DNA of 64,000 bases from Belliella buryatensis (lineage in GTDB: Bacteria > Bacteroidota > Bacteroidia > Cytophagales > Cyclobacteriaceae). The position numbers were made by a program, and so were the translations under genes. The stretch is taken from positions 248,001-312,000 of the forward strand of contig NZ_FZOK01000002.1 in assembly GCF_900188245.1 (NCBI RefSeq), given 5' to 3'. The notes under the pieces are model-generated. The model made no database searches. It was not told the origin of the DNA and saw nothing but the letters and a program-made list of their open reading frames with translations. Shown one piece after another: positions 16,693 through 26,672 of this stretch. Each line of letters opens with the position of its first letter. The first letter of the stretch is position 1.

Positions 16693-17403
16693 GTGAAGCA
16701 TTTATTAATAGGATTGGTAATTCTGACCTTTATGGGAGCGTGTGGTGCAAATGAGCAGGAGTTGTTTGATCAGGGTGTAACGCAGCTGGAAGCCAGTGAG
16801 TATAACAAAGCAATTGGTTATTTTGATAGAGTGATCGAGAAAAACGAGTCTAATACCTCTGCGCATAACGCCAAGGGAGTGGCATATTTCCAGCAAGGAA
16901 AATTTGATGAAGCTATAGTTGCTTTCACTACCTCCATTAGATTAGACTCTAGTTCTTATAAGCCATTTTTCAACAGGGGTAATGCTTACTTAGAGAAAAA
17001 AGCATACAAAGAAGCGATCAGAGATTACAATTTCGCCAACGGCCTAGATCCTCAGCAATTGGATATCTACTATAATCGTGGTTTGGCACTTTTGGCATTG
17101 GAGGAGTATGAAGATGCTATCATGGATTTTGATATAGCCTTACAAGCCAATCCAAACCAAGCATTGGTGCAATTCAATAGGGCAAAAGCGCAGCTTGGGA
17201 ATAATGACCCGCTGGGTGGAATGGAGTCTTTGATTAATGCCATCAATTTAGACAGTAATAATGGTCCAGCCTACTACTTGCTGGGTGTCACACAAATGAG
17301 TGCATTGGGTCAAAAGGAAGAAGGCTGTGCCAATTTAAAAATGGCCCTAAGTCTTGGATATAAAGAAGCTCAAACTTGGGTAGATGACTTTTGTCAAGAC
17401 TAA
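16693..17403 (+). CDS. TPR-repeat lipoprotein
   Basis: A protein of about 236 residues with a lipobox (TFMGAC) for outer- or inner-membrane lipid anchoring and at least five tetratricopeptide repeats (for example ASEYNKAIGYFDRVIEKN and KFDEAIVAFTTSIRLD). TPR lipoproteins act as protein-interaction scaffolds; the partner is unknown. The frame is open from a TTG at 16672, but that TTG is part of a TATCTTTG box (16667-16674) matching the Bacteroidota -7 consensus, so the GTG at 16693 is preferred. The stop overlaps the next ATG. Confidence 0.83.
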   Translation: MKHLLIGLVILTFMGACGANEQELFDQGVTQLEASEYNKAIGYFDRVIEKNESNTSAHNAKGVAYFQQGKFDEAIVAFTTSIRLDSSSYKPFFNRGNAYLEKKAYKEAIRDYNFANGLDPQQLDIYYNRGLALLALEEYEDAIMDFDIALQANPNQALVQFNRAKAQLGNNDPLGGMESLINAINLDSNNGPAYYLLGVTQMSALGQKEEGCANLKMALSLGYKEAQTWVDDFCQD

Positions 17404-18368
17404 TGGCTGAGATTGGTAAAGATATCATCAAAGCCAAGGCAATTTTAGATGCAGGTGAACTGGTGGGGATTCCTACTGAGACAGTTTATGGCTTGGCAGG
17501 TAATGCCCTTCAAGCAGATGCAGTAGCCAAAATCTTTGAAACCAAAAATAGACCAAGCTTTGATCCATTGATTCTTCACACATCTTGTTTGGATAAAGTC
17601 TATGATTTTGTGAAAGAAATCCCCGAAGTTCTGAAGGATCTAGCAGAGGCTTTTTGGCCAGGCCCTTTGACCTTATTGCTACCAAGAAAGCCCAATGTGC
17701 CTGATTTGGTAACTAGTGGTTTGGAGACTGTAGCTGTTCGGATTCCTTCTCATCCATTGACTAGGTCCTTATTGACTTCTTTAAATTATCCGCTTGCAGC
17801 CCCTAGTGCCAATCCATTTGGCTACATCAGTCCTACCCAAGCTTCACATGTCAATGATCAATTAGGTGATAAGATTAAATACATCCTGGATGGAGGGTTT
17901 TGTGAAGTAGGTTTAGAAAGTACCATTGTGGGTTTAGAGGCTGGAGAAGTTACTGTCTATAGATTGGGGGGATTAGATTTGACGTTGATTGAGGATATTG
18001 TGGGTCCAGTGCAAGTCATGTCCCACTCTTCTAGTAATCCCAAAGCACCAGGCTTATTGAAAAGTCATTACGCTCCAAGTAAACCTTTCATCATAGGAGA
18101 TATAAATGACTTGGTTGAGAGATATCATAAAGAAGGACTAGATTTTGCAGTAATGACATTCAAGAAAGATTTCTACCAAGTTGCGGAAAGGAATAAAATT
18201 ATCCTCAGTCCACAAGGAGATATGAAAGAAGCTGCCAAAAATCTATTTGCAGCCATGCGGATTTTGGATAGCATGGATGTTTCCGTAATTTTATCAGAGC
18301 TTTTGCCCAACGAAGGTTTGGGTAAAGCCATCAATGACCGGCTCAAAAGGGCTTCGATACAAGTGTAG
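17403..18368 (+). CDS. Threonylcarbamoyl-AMP synthase (Sua5/YwlC type)
   Basis: A 321-residue two-domain enzyme that makes threonylcarbamoyl-AMP for the t6A tRNA modification. The YrdC domain begins with [15 protein letters not shown], then [22 protein letters not shown] and [14 protein letters not shown]. The Sua5 C-terminal domain follows ([15 protein letters not shown], then [14 protein letters not shown]). The ATG overlaps the preceding stop (TAATG). Confidence 0.93.
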   Translation: MAEIGKDIIKAKAILDAGELVGIPTETVYGLAGNALQADAVAKIFETKNRPSFDPLILHTSCLDKVYDFVKEIPEVLKDLAEAFWPGPLTLLLPRKPNVPDLVTSGLETVAVRIPSHPLTRSLLTSLNYPLAAPSANPFGYISPTQASHVNDQLGDKIKYILDGGFCEVGLESTIVGLEAGEVTVYRLGGLDLTLIEDIVGPVQVMSHSSSNPKAPGLLKSHYAPSKPFIIGDINDLVERYHKEGLDFAVMTFKKDFYQVAERNKIILSPQGDMKEAAKNLFAAMRILDSMDVSVILSELLPNEGLGKAINDRLKRASIQV

Positions 18369-18405
18369 AACTCAAATTCTAAAAAACCTTATAAAACCAT
18401 TAATC

Positions 18406-19605
18406 ATGAACAAAAGAATAAAAAGCGTCGATAACCTAGATTTTTCAGGAAAGAGAGCCTTGATCAGAGTAGATTTTAATGTCCCATTGGATGAGCATCA
18501 GAATGTGTCAGATGCAACGAGGATCTCAGCAGCTATTCCTACCATTCAAAAGATCCTAAAGGATGGTGGATCGGTGATTTTGATGTCGCACTTAGGTAGA
18601 CCTAAAGATGGTCCAACAGATAAGTATTCACTTCGCCACGTAATTTCTGAATTACAAAAGCTATCTGGAACTTCCGTGAAATTTGCTCCAGACTGTATCG
18701 GACAAGAAGCAAAGCAACTTGCGGCTGGTTTGAAGCCAGGCGAGATTTTGTTGTTAGAAAACCTTAGATTCTACAAGGAAGAAGAAAAGGGAGATGAGGA
18801 TTTTGCTAAAACGTTGGCTTCTCTAGGTGATGTATATGTCAATGACGCATTTGGAACAGCACATAGAGCCCACGCTTCTACCGCAGTGATTGCCAAGTTT
18901 TTTGACACCAAAGCAAGTGGGTACTTGTTGAAGTCTGAGTTGGAAAATGCGGACAAAGTGATGGAAGAGCCGCAAAGACCTTACACAGCCATCATGGGTG
19001 GAGCGAAGATTTCTGACAAGATTTTGATCATAGAAAGACTTTTGGACAAAGTAGATAACCTGATCATAGGAGGAGGCATGTCCTACACTTTTGCCAAGGC
19101 ACAAGGCGGACAAATCGGGGACTCCTTATGTGAAGCTGATAAGCTTGACTATGTTTTAGAGTTGATGAATAAGGCTAAATCTAAAGGGGTCAATCTAATT
19201 CTTCCTGTAGATACAGTTACTTCTAAGGCCTTTGCCAACGATGCTGAGCAAGGACTGGCTGTAAGTGGTGAAATTCCAGATGGCTGGATGGGCCTAGATA
19301 TTGGTCCTGAGACAAGAAAGCAATTTGCAGAAGTTGTCAAGAAATCTAAGACTATTCTGTGGAATGGTCCAATGGGGGTATTTGAAATGAGCAGTTTTGT
19401 TCATGGTACTGTGGCTATTGCAGAAGCAGTCGCTGAGGCTACACAAAGCGGTGCTTTCTCTTTGATCGGAGGTGGAGACTCTGCTGCGGCTGTGAATAAG
19501 TTTGGGTTTACAGATAAGGTATCTTATGTATCTACTGGAGGAGGAGCCTTATTGGAGCATATGGAAGGAAAGGTGCTACCTGGCGTGGCGGCTTTGGAGC
19601 CATGA
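18406..19605 (+). CDS. pgk: Phosphoglycerate kinase
   Basis: A 399-residue glycolytic enzyme converting 1,3-bisphosphoglycerate and ADP to 3-phosphoglycerate and ATP. It shows [13 protein letters not shown], the substrate site [18 protein letters not shown], the Lys-containing [14 protein letters not shown], and the C-terminal nucleotide segment [13 protein letters not shown]. The frame extends to 18334 but [11 protein letters not shown] at 18406 is the family start. A perfect terminator hairpin follows. Confidence 0.96.
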   Translation: MNKRIKSVDNLDFSGKRALIRVDFNVPLDEHQNVSDATRISAAIPTIQKILKDGGSVILMSHLGRPKDGPTDKYSLRHVISELQKLSGTSVKFAPDCIGQEAKQLAAGLKPGEILLLENLRFYKEEEKGDEDFAKTLASLGDVYVNDAFGTAHRAHASTAVIAKFFDTKASGYLLKSELENADKVMEEPQRPYTAIMGGAKISDKILIIERLLDKVDNLIIGGGMSYTFAKAQGGQIGDSLCEADKLDYVLELMNKAKSKGVNLILPVDTVTSKAFANDAEQGLAVSGEIPDGWMGLDIGPETRKQFAEVVKKSKTILWNGPMGVFEMSSFVHGTVAIAEAVAEATQSGAFSLIGGGDSAAAVNKFGFTDKVSYVSTGGGALLEHMEGKVLPGVAALEP

Positions 19606-19678
19606 AATAAAAGTGAACAAAAAACTATCTGATTGTAGCTTATAGTAAAAAGTCTAATCAGGAATTAGAAATATCAAA

Positions 19679-19720
19679 CATAAAACACCGTCTAGCGATC
19701 ACGTTAGACGGTGTTTTATG
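19679..19720 (+). terminator. Terminator of pgk
   Basis: A perfect 16-bp stem: CATAAAACACCGTCTA (19679-19694) pairs with TAGACGGTGTTTTATG (19705-19720) around a 10-base loop. Confidence 0.92.
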
Positions 19721-19800
19721 TTTTAAAAGGGAAGAAAATCCAAATTCTAATTGATTTTCAAGGCAATTTTTTAATTTTGAAAGAGTTAAGCATGGGGAAA

Positions 19801-20160
19801 ATGAAAAGACTAATAGTTTTTGCTTTATTAATTTTAACGGTGAGCGCTTGTACTGAATATGAGAGTTTGGATGGGCCTTGCACTGTTTTTTTGAAGGAGA
19901 CCGATGAATTCGGTAATCAGCTTTCCTATGTGATTGATCAAGATGTAAGGAGAAATAAGAAAACAGGAGTATTCACATACAGAGAGTTGCTTGAAGATGG
20001 CAGAACTAGACTTTGGTCTATCATGCGAGAGGCCGAACCAGATGATGATGGTTTCTATCGGTATTTTTCAAAAAGTCAGGAAGGTGGTGTCAAGGAAGTT
20101 GACTTTGTACAATGTGGAGATATATTTTATTTACTTCCGGAGGAAGATGATGAAGATTGA
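19801..20160 (+). CDS. Small lipoprotein of unknown function
   Basis: A lipoprotein of about 119 residues with signal MKRLIVFALLILTVSAC (lipobox VSAC). The mature part has two further cysteines (GPCTVF and VQCGD) that could form a disulphide, and an acidic C-end. The frame can be read from 19711, but that would begin inside the pgk terminator. ATGs at 19792 (MGKMKR) and 19801 are both possible. No family is recognised. Confidence 0.7.
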   Translation: MKRLIVFALLILTVSACTEYESLDGPCTVFLKETDEFGNQLSYVIDQDVRRNKKTGVFTYRELLEDGRTRLWSIMREAEPDDDGFYRYFSKSQEGGVKEVDFVQCGDIFYLLPEEDDED

Positions 20161-20240
20161 TTTTGAGATATAGACCTAAAAAAATCAAAAAAACGAAGAA
20201 ATTGAATTTTCTGTGATTAGGCATGATTACAAAACTATTT

Positions 20241-20278
20241 AACCTTTGGGGTTTCAAAAACCCCAAAGGTTTGTTGCT
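20241..20278. terminator. Bidirectional terminator between convergent genes
   Basis: A perfect 14-bp stem: AACCTTTGGGGTTT (20241-20254) pairs with AAACCCCAAAGGTT (20258-20271) around a 3-base loop, between the plus-strand lipoprotein and the minus-strand hydrolase. Confidence 0.88.
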
Positions 20279-20287
20279 TTTTGAGAT

Positions 20288-21331
20288 TTACTTACCTCTA
20301 GAGTCTACATCTTTAATGAACTTGATTAGCCCCTCGAAGAATACTTTTTGATCATCATACTGAGCTAAGTGACTACCATCTGGACAAAACAAGTATTTCC
20401 CATCTTTAACTTCTGTAGCCATCCATTCCATGTGTTTGGGGTCCATGGTGTCATGGCCTGCACCTATGACTAGGGTAGGTACTGAGATGTTTTTGAGATC
20501 TGCTCTTCTATCCCAGCCCTTGAGCGTAGCACCTGCCGTAATACCAAATTCAGAGTGCCCCTGCATGTACACATAGATATTTGGATTGACATGGGTGAGT
20601 GATCTGATCACTGCTTCTGGCCATTCATCAAGTGGCATGCGCAATACATGGTATTGATAATGATGCTCCATCAGAAGAGCTTCATAGCTTGGATTGTCAA
20701 AATCTTCTTCTTCTTCTATTCTCAAAATCTCCTTGAAAACTTCCTCTGGCATTTGTGGACCAAGCACTTCTTTGGCATATTTTTCATATTCATCCAGACT
20801 AGCCATCATATTGGAAATGATCAGCCCTTTGAGTTTGTCTTGGTGCTTGAGTGCATATTCCATAGCGAGCATACCTCCCCAAGATTGACCAAAAAGGTAG
20901 AAATTATCCTGGTCCAATCCCAGCGCGGCTCTTACTTGATCGACTTCATCCACAAATCGGTCTATGGTCCATAATTCTTGGTCTTCAGGTTGATCAGAAT
21001 AATAAGAGCCTAGTTGGTCGTAATAGATGAATTCTATTCCCTCAGCAGGGAAATACCCATCGAAGCAGGAGTACAATTCATGCGTCATACCAGGGCCTCC
21101 ATGAAGTAAGAGCACCTTCATTTTTGGATTATTTCCTACCCGTTTTGTCCATACTTTGAATTCACCCTTGGGTGTGGTGATAGGGATCATTTTTATTCCT
21201 CCTTCAAACTGATCGTCACGATTGGAGAAGTCTAGGTAAGCATCGGTTGATATCCTTTCATTTTGCGTAGGAGTTGTGCATTGCAAAAGGGAAATGGACA
21301 GAACTAGAAGTGTAATCGATGATTTTTTCAT
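20288..21331 (-). CDS. Proline iminopeptidase-like alpha/beta hydrolase lipoprotein (S33)
   Basis: A 347-residue exported hydrolase. The N-terminus is a lipoprotein signal (ISLLQC). The oxyanion segment is VLLLHGGPGMTHE, the nucleophile elbow is GQSWGG, and the S33-type YYDQLGSYYSDQP lies between them. Late catalytic residues are GAGHDTMDP (Asp) and DGSHLAQYD (His). It likely removes N-terminal proline or similar residues from peptides at the cell surface or periplasm. Confidence 0.88.
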   Translation of the reverse strand: MKKSSITLLVLSISLLQCTTPTQNERISTDAYLDFSNRDDQFEGGIKMIPITTPKGEFKVWTKRVGNNPKMKVLLLHGGPGMTHELYSCFDGYFPAEGIEFIYYDQLGSYYSDQPEDQELWTIDRFVDEVDQVRAALGLDQDNFYLFGQSWGGMLAMEYALKHQDKLKGLIISNMMASLDEYEKYAKEVLGPQMPEEVFKEILRIEEEEDFDNPSYEALLMEHHYQYHVLRMPLDEWPEAVIRSLTHVNPNIYVYMQGHSEFGITAGATLKGWDRRADLKNISVPTLVIGAGHDTMDPKHMEWMATEVKDGKYLFCPDGSHLAQYDDQKVFFEGLIKFIKDVDSRGK

Positions 21332-21413
21332 AAGGATTGTTGGTAGGGTGGAGAATTGTATAGGTATTCAATAATAAGAACTGAATGTACTCAAAATCGT
21401 GCTTTTATCCAAT

Positions 21414-21536
21414 GTCAAAATCTGGCCAGCAGGAATTCAGTTGTTGGGGCGTATGTTTGACGAGCCAACCATGATCAAAGCCAGTTTTGCTTATGAACAA
21501 GCTACCAAGCATAGGAAATCACCAGAATTTAAATAA
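21414..21536 (+). pseudogene. Remnant of an amidase C-terminus
   Basis: The plus frame reads [17 protein letters not shown] and continues through [16 protein letters not shown] to a stop at 21534. This matches the end of amidase-signature enzymes (the usual G-I-Q-L-[IL]-G-[RK]-x-F-D-E then YEQAT). The rest of the roughly 450-residue enzyme is missing; upstream is the divergent hydrolase. It is a decayed fragment. Confidence 0.65.
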
Positions 21537-21553
21537 TCATTCTAAAGAGAATT

Positions 21554-21628
21554 ATGGATAAGAAGAAAATTTTAGCTTACTACTTTGATAGAATAGGAGA
21601 TAAAAACTTCGAATTGGATCAAGTTTAA
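21554..21628 (+). pseudogene. Truncated small ORF beside the amidase remnant
   Basis: A 24-codon ORF (MDKKKILAYYFDRIGDKNFE, ending LDQV) stopped at 21626. It looks like the conserved start of a small protein rather than random sequence, but the rest is absent and the minus-strand neighbour begins there. Together with the amidase tail it suggests a deleted locus. Low certainty. Confidence 0.3.
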
Positions 21629-22737
21629 AAAGTAAGCCTTACGTATGCTTCTCTGTCATCTGACTCTTGGTTTTGGAGCTTGAGGTAGAAGCCTGAAGGT
21701 GTAGCGAATCCCCTTGGAGCAAAATCAGCAGTAGAAAAATCTAGTTCTCCCAAGTATTCCAAGTCGAGATTCATCAGGATAAAACTATTTTTGGAATTGA
21801 ATTGCTTCTCGACGACTTCCTGAGAGATGATCAGGTGGCGTAAAATCAGTTTTTGGTAATTATCCACCATCAGCGACTTGTATCGGCTAGTTTCATTGGA
21901 TGGTTGGAATACTGTATATTCTCCTCTGCTTTCAGTTTTTCCTTTCTGAAAGATCAATGGGTGCCTGCTTCCTGAATAGACCCAAGTCTGCTTTCCTCCT
22001 TTGGATACTAGGAGTGAATCTGTGACAGGAAAACCTATCAAATGTTGATCAGAGCTTGAATCGTAAGTATGAAAGTATACCCCTAACTCTGGGTCATCCA
22101 AATGATCTTGGTATGTTTTAGGGAAGTTGAACTGCAGAATAGGCTTAGCGCTTTTTTCCTTAAAATCAAACGCCCAAACCCAATCTTTGTAGGGGAGTAA
22201 AGGTTCTTTTAAAACAAATGGGACATCTGTCACGATCAATCTTTTATTTGCTTCATTCCAATGCATCAGGTTAGAGAAAGCATTGAAGTTAGCTGCCATT
22301 CTATCACTAGGAAGATCTGGAAGTGGGATTTTTTGAATCATTTTTCCACTCAAGTCGGTTTGAATGATTTGCTTCTGATCTGAAATAAAAAATATACCAT
22401 CTTTTGTGATCAAGTTGCCTGCGATAAATCCACCTATCCCATCAGGACCTTCTTTTTCAAAAGTAACTTTCTCTACCAATACTCCTGAGCTGTAGTCATA
22501 TTTCAGCAAGCTACTGCCCACAAACCCCAATAAAAATTCAGCAGCACCACTTTTTTGGTAGGTGAATAGTTGGGGTAAGGATTTGGTTTCAAGGTCCTTT
22601 TCCAAATACAGCGTGTCTTGGATGTAAGCCTTCAGTTCTCCTTGGTAAGACATGGTCATGTCTGTACTATTTTGAGTACAAGAGAAAGCAACTGCGCCTA
22701 TCAATACAAGCCGAAAGGATAGAAGACTGTATTTCAT
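21625..22737 (-). CDS. DUF4221-like lipoprotein, probable beta-propeller
   Basis: A 370-residue lipoprotein (lipobox AVAFSC near residue 20). Repeated strand-turn units such as FEKEGPDGIGGFIAG and KDGIFFISDQKQI resemble the DUF4221/six-bladed propeller lipoproteins common in Bacteroidota. Its ATG overlaps the stop of the upstream propeller gene by four bases, so the pair is coupled. The function is unknown; binding of sugars or peptides at the surface is typical speculation for the group. Confidence 0.72.
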   Translation of the reverse strand: MKYSLLSFRLVLIGAVAFSCTQNSTDMTMSYQGELKAYIQDTLYLEKDLETKSLPQLFTYQKSGAAEFLLGFVGSSLLKYDYSSGVLVEKVTFEKEGPDGIGGFIAGNLITKDGIFFISDQKQIIQTDLSGKMIQKIPLPDLPSDRMAANFNAFSNLMHWNEANKRLIVTDVPFVLKEPLLPYKDWVWAFDFKEKSAKPILQFNFPKTYQDHLDDPELGVYFHTYDSSSDQHLIGFPVTDSLLVSKGGKQTWVYSGSRHPLIFQKGKTESRGEYTVFQPSNETSRYKSLMVDNYQKLILRHLIISQEVVEKQFNSKNSFILMNLDLEYLGELDFSTADFAPRGFATPSGFYLKLQNQESDDREAYVRLTF

Positions 22738-23915
22738 GGTTTGATCTTGTATTTCAATAGGATAGGGTCTTCCTCATCATTGAGTTGTTCAATTGCAGCT
22801 TCGAGTTTATCGTTATATTTCCCAAATATTTTCGACTTTACGGCAGCTTCAACAGCTTCAGGATAGAGTACTTCGTAATAGTAGCCATCTTTGCTATACC
22901 CTTTTCCATTGATTGAGGAACCGAAGGCACTGGCCAAGTGGTATTTCATACTAGGGTAATGGATGTATAAATTATAAATCGGGAAGCTTGATAAATCATC
23001 TTCATCAATAGCTTCATTCTTTTTGATGCCAAAAATCAAAATTCTAATCATGTCTCCTGCGGTCGTAAGTGCCCCTACGTTGAAGCTAAATTTTTGATTG
23101 GTGATCACAGTTTCAAAAAATTCATCAGCGTCTGATCGCATGGAGATGGGGAGGTTATTGTCAGCTAGATTGATCGCAACCAAAGGCCTGATACTGTCTT
23201 GAAAGTGGTATAAAGTATCTGATGCTCCGAAATTTAGCGCGAAGGAGTTATCAGATAGCGCTCCTATTTGTCCCTCAACCAAGTTGGAAGTCACCTCCCA
23301 GGCTTTTGGGTAAAGCGCCTCTTTTTCTTTGGTGGCCTCGTTGAACAGGTAGAATGGATGATACTGATTGTTTTCATCGTTTTCATACCCTAGATCTGAG
23401 ACAATCAGCCATCGATCTTGATCGATTTTTTTGAAGTCAGGGATAAAGGGGATTTCTAAGCCCTCCATTGTTTTGGTTCCCATAAACTCAAAAGTCTCTT
23501 TGTCATACAGCTTGGCAGATCCTCTTTGGTCCCAAATGGCAATTTTGCCATCATACCAATCCAAGCCATTGAGAAATGGATACTCTTCAGGTCCATTGCC
23601 TTGCTTTTTGAATGTTTTGAGGTACTTGCCACTCTTATCAAATACGTGAATAGAAGCATCCTGATAGTCACCCGTAGAAAAGTAAAGGTGCTCATCTTCT
23701 AGTATGAATGCTTGATTATAGGAAAGTTTCAGTGGGTTTTCATCTGGAATGATAAAGGGGATAAACTCTATAGCTTCAATGATTTCATCCATGGGTTTGA
23801 TTTCCGCAGCTGTGATATTGAGAGTTTGGAAAGTCGTAGTGGCGTCTTTGTCACTGCTACATGCTGCTAGGATGGTCAAAGTAATCACCCACGCGAAAGT
23901 TAAATTCTGATTCAT
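22734..23915 (-). CDS. Six-bladed beta-propeller lipoprotein
   Basis: A 393-residue lipoprotein (lipobox LAAC). It carries the family pattern HVFDKSGKYLKTFKKQGNGP followed by EEYPFLNGLDWYDGKIAIWD, the glycine-rich turn typical of six-bladed propeller proteins in Bacteroidota. It is the first gene of a two-gene unit with the DUF4221-like protein. No enzyme residues are evident. Confidence 0.78.
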   Translation of the reverse strand: MNQNLTFAWVITLTILAACSSDKDATTTFQTLNITAAEIKPMDEIIEAIEFIPFIIPDENPLKLSYNQAFILEDEHLYFSTGDYQDASIHVFDKSGKYLKTFKKQGNGPEEYPFLNGLDWYDGKIAIWDQRGSAKLYDKETFEFMGTKTMEGLEIPFIPDFKKIDQDRWLIVSDLGYENDENNQYHPFYLFNEATKEKEALYPKAWEVTSNLVEGQIGALSDNSFALNFGASDTLYHFQDSIRPLVAINLADNNLPISMRSDADEFFETVITNQKFSFNVGALTTAGDMIRILIFGIKKNEAIDEDDLSSFPIYNLYIHYPSMKYHLASAFGSSINGKGYSKDGYYYEVLYPEAVEAAVKSKIFGKYNDKLEAAIEQLNDEEDPILLKYKIKP

Positions 23916-24000
23916 CTTGATTAAAAGTAAGTTGAGAAAACTAAAAATACTTACCTAGATGGTTTAAGCAAAATTTTTCCTTGTTTTTTTATTATTTAAA

Positions 24001-24034
24001 AAAACACCCTGAGAAATTAAGCTCAGGGTGTTTT
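24001..24034 (-). terminator. Terminator downstream of pruA
   Basis: AAAACACCCTGAG (24001-24013) pairs with CTCAGGGTGTTTT (24022-24034). On the minus strand it is followed by a T-run, so it fits the end of the pruA transcript, 300 bases beyond its stop. Confidence 0.75.
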
Positions 24035-24059
24035 GTTTTTATTGATATAGCGATTGGTT

Positions 24060-24190
24060 ACTAACCGATATTTAGTTCAACCCCATTCGGGGTTGTCCTA
24101 TCCATCTCTCACTTTGATTCCCGGGTAGCAACCCGGGGTTCCGCCACGGCGGACAAGATAATTAAAGTTTAACCACTTCGTGGTTGTTAT
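24060..24190. repeat. Dispersed palindromic repeat cluster (copy 1)
   Basis: Four palindromes in tandem: CAACCCCATTCGGGGTTG (24078-24095), CCCGGGTAGCAACCCGGG (24120-24137), CCGCCACGGCGG (24141-24152) and AACCACTTCGTGGTT (24171-24185). The same kinds of palindromes recur at 33385-33433. The rest of the gap to 24333 is AT-rich with no gene seen. Confidence 0.75.
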
Positions 24191-24333
24191 TCTTAGATTC
24201 AAGATAACCTGTTTTTAAGATTAAGCTTTATTTTTACCTGCACCCAAATATATCGCCGAAGGCTTATATCTATGTATATCGCGCAGTATATATCACTCTC
24301 TACCTCTCTCGATGACAAAAACTTATCAGCTAT

Positions 24334-25971
24334 CTATTTATCTTCTCCAAGAAATGGATATCTGTAATCCACTGGAGAGACGAAAGTTTCCTTGATTGTT
24401 CTTGGAGAAACCCATCTGAGTAAGTTGATCATAGATCCGGCTTTGTCATTGGTTCCTGAGGCTCTCGCTCCACCAAATGGCTGCTGACCTACTACTGCAC
24501 CTGTTGGCTTGTCGTTGATGTAGAAGTTGCCCGCTGCATTTCTCAATTTTTGAGTAGCCAATTCGATGGCATACCTGTCTGTTGAGAAGATTGCGCCAGT
24601 CAAGGCATAAGGAGAAGTTTGATCTACCAACTCCAATGCTTCTTCGAAATGCTCTGCATTGTACACATAGATCGTCAATACTGGACCGAAGATTTCTTCT
24701 TGCATGGTCGTGTACATCGGGTCTGTGACTACCAAGACAGTAGGCTCGATGAAATAGCCTTTAGATTTGTCGAAATTCCCACCTGCGATCACTTCTACAC
24801 CATCCGCTGATTTGGCATCAGTGATGTATTTGGAGATCTTATCAAAAGCTTTCTCGTCAATGACTGCATTGATGAAGTTGGTAAAGTCTTCTGTTGGCCC
24901 CATTTTCATGGAAGCGAGGTCTTCAAGCAAGTATTTTTTTACATCACCCCATAGGTTGCTTGGAATGTAAGCTCTTGAAGCTGCCGAACACTTCTGTCCT
25001 TGGAACTCGAAGGCTCCTCTGGAAAGTCCCACGGCTACAGCTTTTGGATTGGCGGACTTGTGTGCGATTACAAAGTCTTTTCCACCTGTTTCTCCGACGA
25101 TTCTTGGGTATGATTTGTATTTATAGATATTGTTACCGATGGTTTTCCAGATATTTTGGAATACGCCAGTAGAGCCTGTAAAGTGGATTCCTGCAAAATC
25201 AGGATGATTGAATATCACCTCCCCAGTTGTAGGTCCATCTACATAGATCAAGTTGATCACACCATCAGGCACACCAGCTTCCTTGAATACATCCATCAAG
25301 ACTTTGGCTGAGTAGATTTGCGTGTAGGCAGGTTTCCAAACTACGGTATTGCCCATCATGGCAGCTGAAGTAGGTAGATTACCTGCGATTGCAGTAAAAT
25401 TGAATGGAGTCAATGCGAACACAAAACCTTCTAAAGGTCTTTGTTCTACTCTGTTCCATACACCATCACCAGATACAGGTGGTTGCTGCCCATAGATCTC
25501 TGTCATGTATTTGACGTTGAATCTAAGGAAGTCGATAAACTCACAAGCTGAATCAATTTCTGCCTGGAAGGCATTTTTTGACTGCCCAAGCATGGTTGCT
25601 GCATTGATTTTTGCTCTGTAAGGACCAGCTAGTAGGTCAGCAGCTTTTAAGAAGATGGCCGCTCTTTGTTCCCATTCCATGGATTCCCAAGCTTCTTTTG
25701 CTCCCAAAGCAGCATTGATCGCTTGTTCTACATGAGATCTGTCACCTTCGTGAAAGTAACCCAGTACGTGCTGATGGTCGTGTGGGGGAGACATGGGCTT
25801 CTTTTTGCCTGTTCTCACTTCCTCCGAACCGATATACATCGGAACATCTACTTCCTGAGCTCTGAATTCTTTGAGTGTTTTTTGAAGTTCTATTCTTTCC
25901 GGTGAGCCCGGAGCATAAGATTTTACCGGTTCATTTTTAGGTTCCGGTACATTGAAAAAACCTTTAAGCAT
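24334..25971 (-). CDS. pruA: L-glutamate gamma-semialdehyde (P5C) dehydrogenase
   Basis: A 545-residue aldehyde dehydrogenase that oxidises glutamate semialdehyde to glutamate in proline catabolism. It begins MLKGFFNVPEPKNEPV, as stand-alone PruA proteins of this group do. It contains FTGSTGVF, the catalytic Glu in VGETGGKDFV, the nucleophile Cys in GQKCSAASRAY, and EEIFGPVLTIYVY. The frame extends to 26016 but the ATG at 25971 is chosen. A terminator and repeats lie downstream. Confidence 0.94.
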   Translation of the reverse strand: MLKGFFNVPEPKNEPVKSYAPGSPERIELQKTLKEFRAQEVDVPMYIGSEEVRTGKKKPMSPPHDHQHVLGYFHEGDRSHVEQAINAALGAKEAWESMEWEQRAAIFLKAADLLAGPYRAKINAATMLGQSKNAFQAEIDSACEFIDFLRFNVKYMTEIYGQQPPVSGDGVWNRVEQRPLEGFVFALTPFNFTAIAGNLPTSAAMMGNTVVWKPAYTQIYSAKVLMDVFKEAGVPDGVINLIYVDGPTTGEVIFNHPDFAGIHFTGSTGVFQNIWKTIGNNIYKYKSYPRIVGETGGKDFVIAHKSANPKAVAVGLSRGAFEFQGQKCSAASRAYIPSNLWGDVKKYLLEDLASMKMGPTEDFTNFINAVIDEKAFDKISKYITDAKSADGVEVIAGGNFDKSKGYFIEPTVLVVTDPMYTTMQEEIFGPVLTIYVYNAEHFEEALELVDQTSPYALTGAIFSTDRYAIELATQKLRNAAGNFYINDKPTGAVVGQQPFGGARASGTNDKAGSMINLLRWVSPRTIKETFVSPVDYRYPFLGEDK

Positions 25972-26171
25972 ATCATTTGAGTTTATGTGATTTCTGAATG
26001 TGACAAATATAAGCAATGTGGCTTGGAATGCCTTTTTTATAGGGTTCTTTTATCTCGCTTGTAAATTCTATGAAATAGACGGTTATGTTTTATAATTAAC
26101 TCTTTGACATAAAACATGAATTTATCAGAAATAGGAGGGAGTTTGTAGAATATTTATTTAGTTTTACTCCC

Positions 26172-26672
26172 ATGTATTTAAGGAAGGTTTTATTGTTAGT
26201 CTCGGTTTTTATTTTTTCATGGCCATTGTCTGGAATCAGTCAAAATGACTCGAAAAGAGAGGCGATTTATCTAGAAGGGTTGGGGTCTGGAATTATTTAC
26301 TCTTTCAACTATGATTGGAGATTCAAAGATCAAGCTAATGGATTAGGAGCTAAAGTTGGCTTGGGATATACCGCGATAGATGGTGTAAGGGTTACTACAA
26401 TTCCTTTTGCGGCCAATTATTTACTAGGAAAGCGAAAGGGCTTTTTGGAACTTGGCTTAGGTGCCACTGTGGTTTTATTGGCACAAACCAATGCATCTGC
26501 CGCAAGTTCAGACCCTCGATTTTCAGGCAGTGGACTGATATTCAATGGGATTTTCGGTTACAGACGAGTAAGTTCCTCTGGGTTTTTGTGGAGAGCAGGT
26601 TTTACTCCGTTTTTTACTGGGGATCCTGCTGAACTTTTCGCTCCGCAGCTTTCGATTGGATATGCTTTTTAG
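26172..26672 (+). CDS. Small outer-membrane beta-barrel protein
   Basis: A 166-residue exported protein with signal MYLRKVLLLVSVFIFSWPL, cleaved near GISQ-ND. Alternating strands (GLGAKVGLGYTAI, FLELGLGATVVLL) and the end LSIGYAF fit a small barrel. Its stop overlaps the stop of the convergent gene by four bases. The function is unknown. Confidence 0.75.
   Translation: MYLRKVLLLVSVFIFSWPLSGISQNDSKREAIYLEGLGSGIIYSFNYDWRFKDQANGLGAKVGLGYTAIDGVRVTTIPFAANYLLGKRKGFLELGLGATVVLLAQTNASAASSDPRFSGSGLIFNGIFGYRRVSSSGFLWRAGFTPFFTGDPAELFAPQLSIGYAF

Noticed and set aside
19711-19791. Early start of the small lipoprotein
   Set aside because: It begins in the pgk terminator and would bury the lipoprotein signal.
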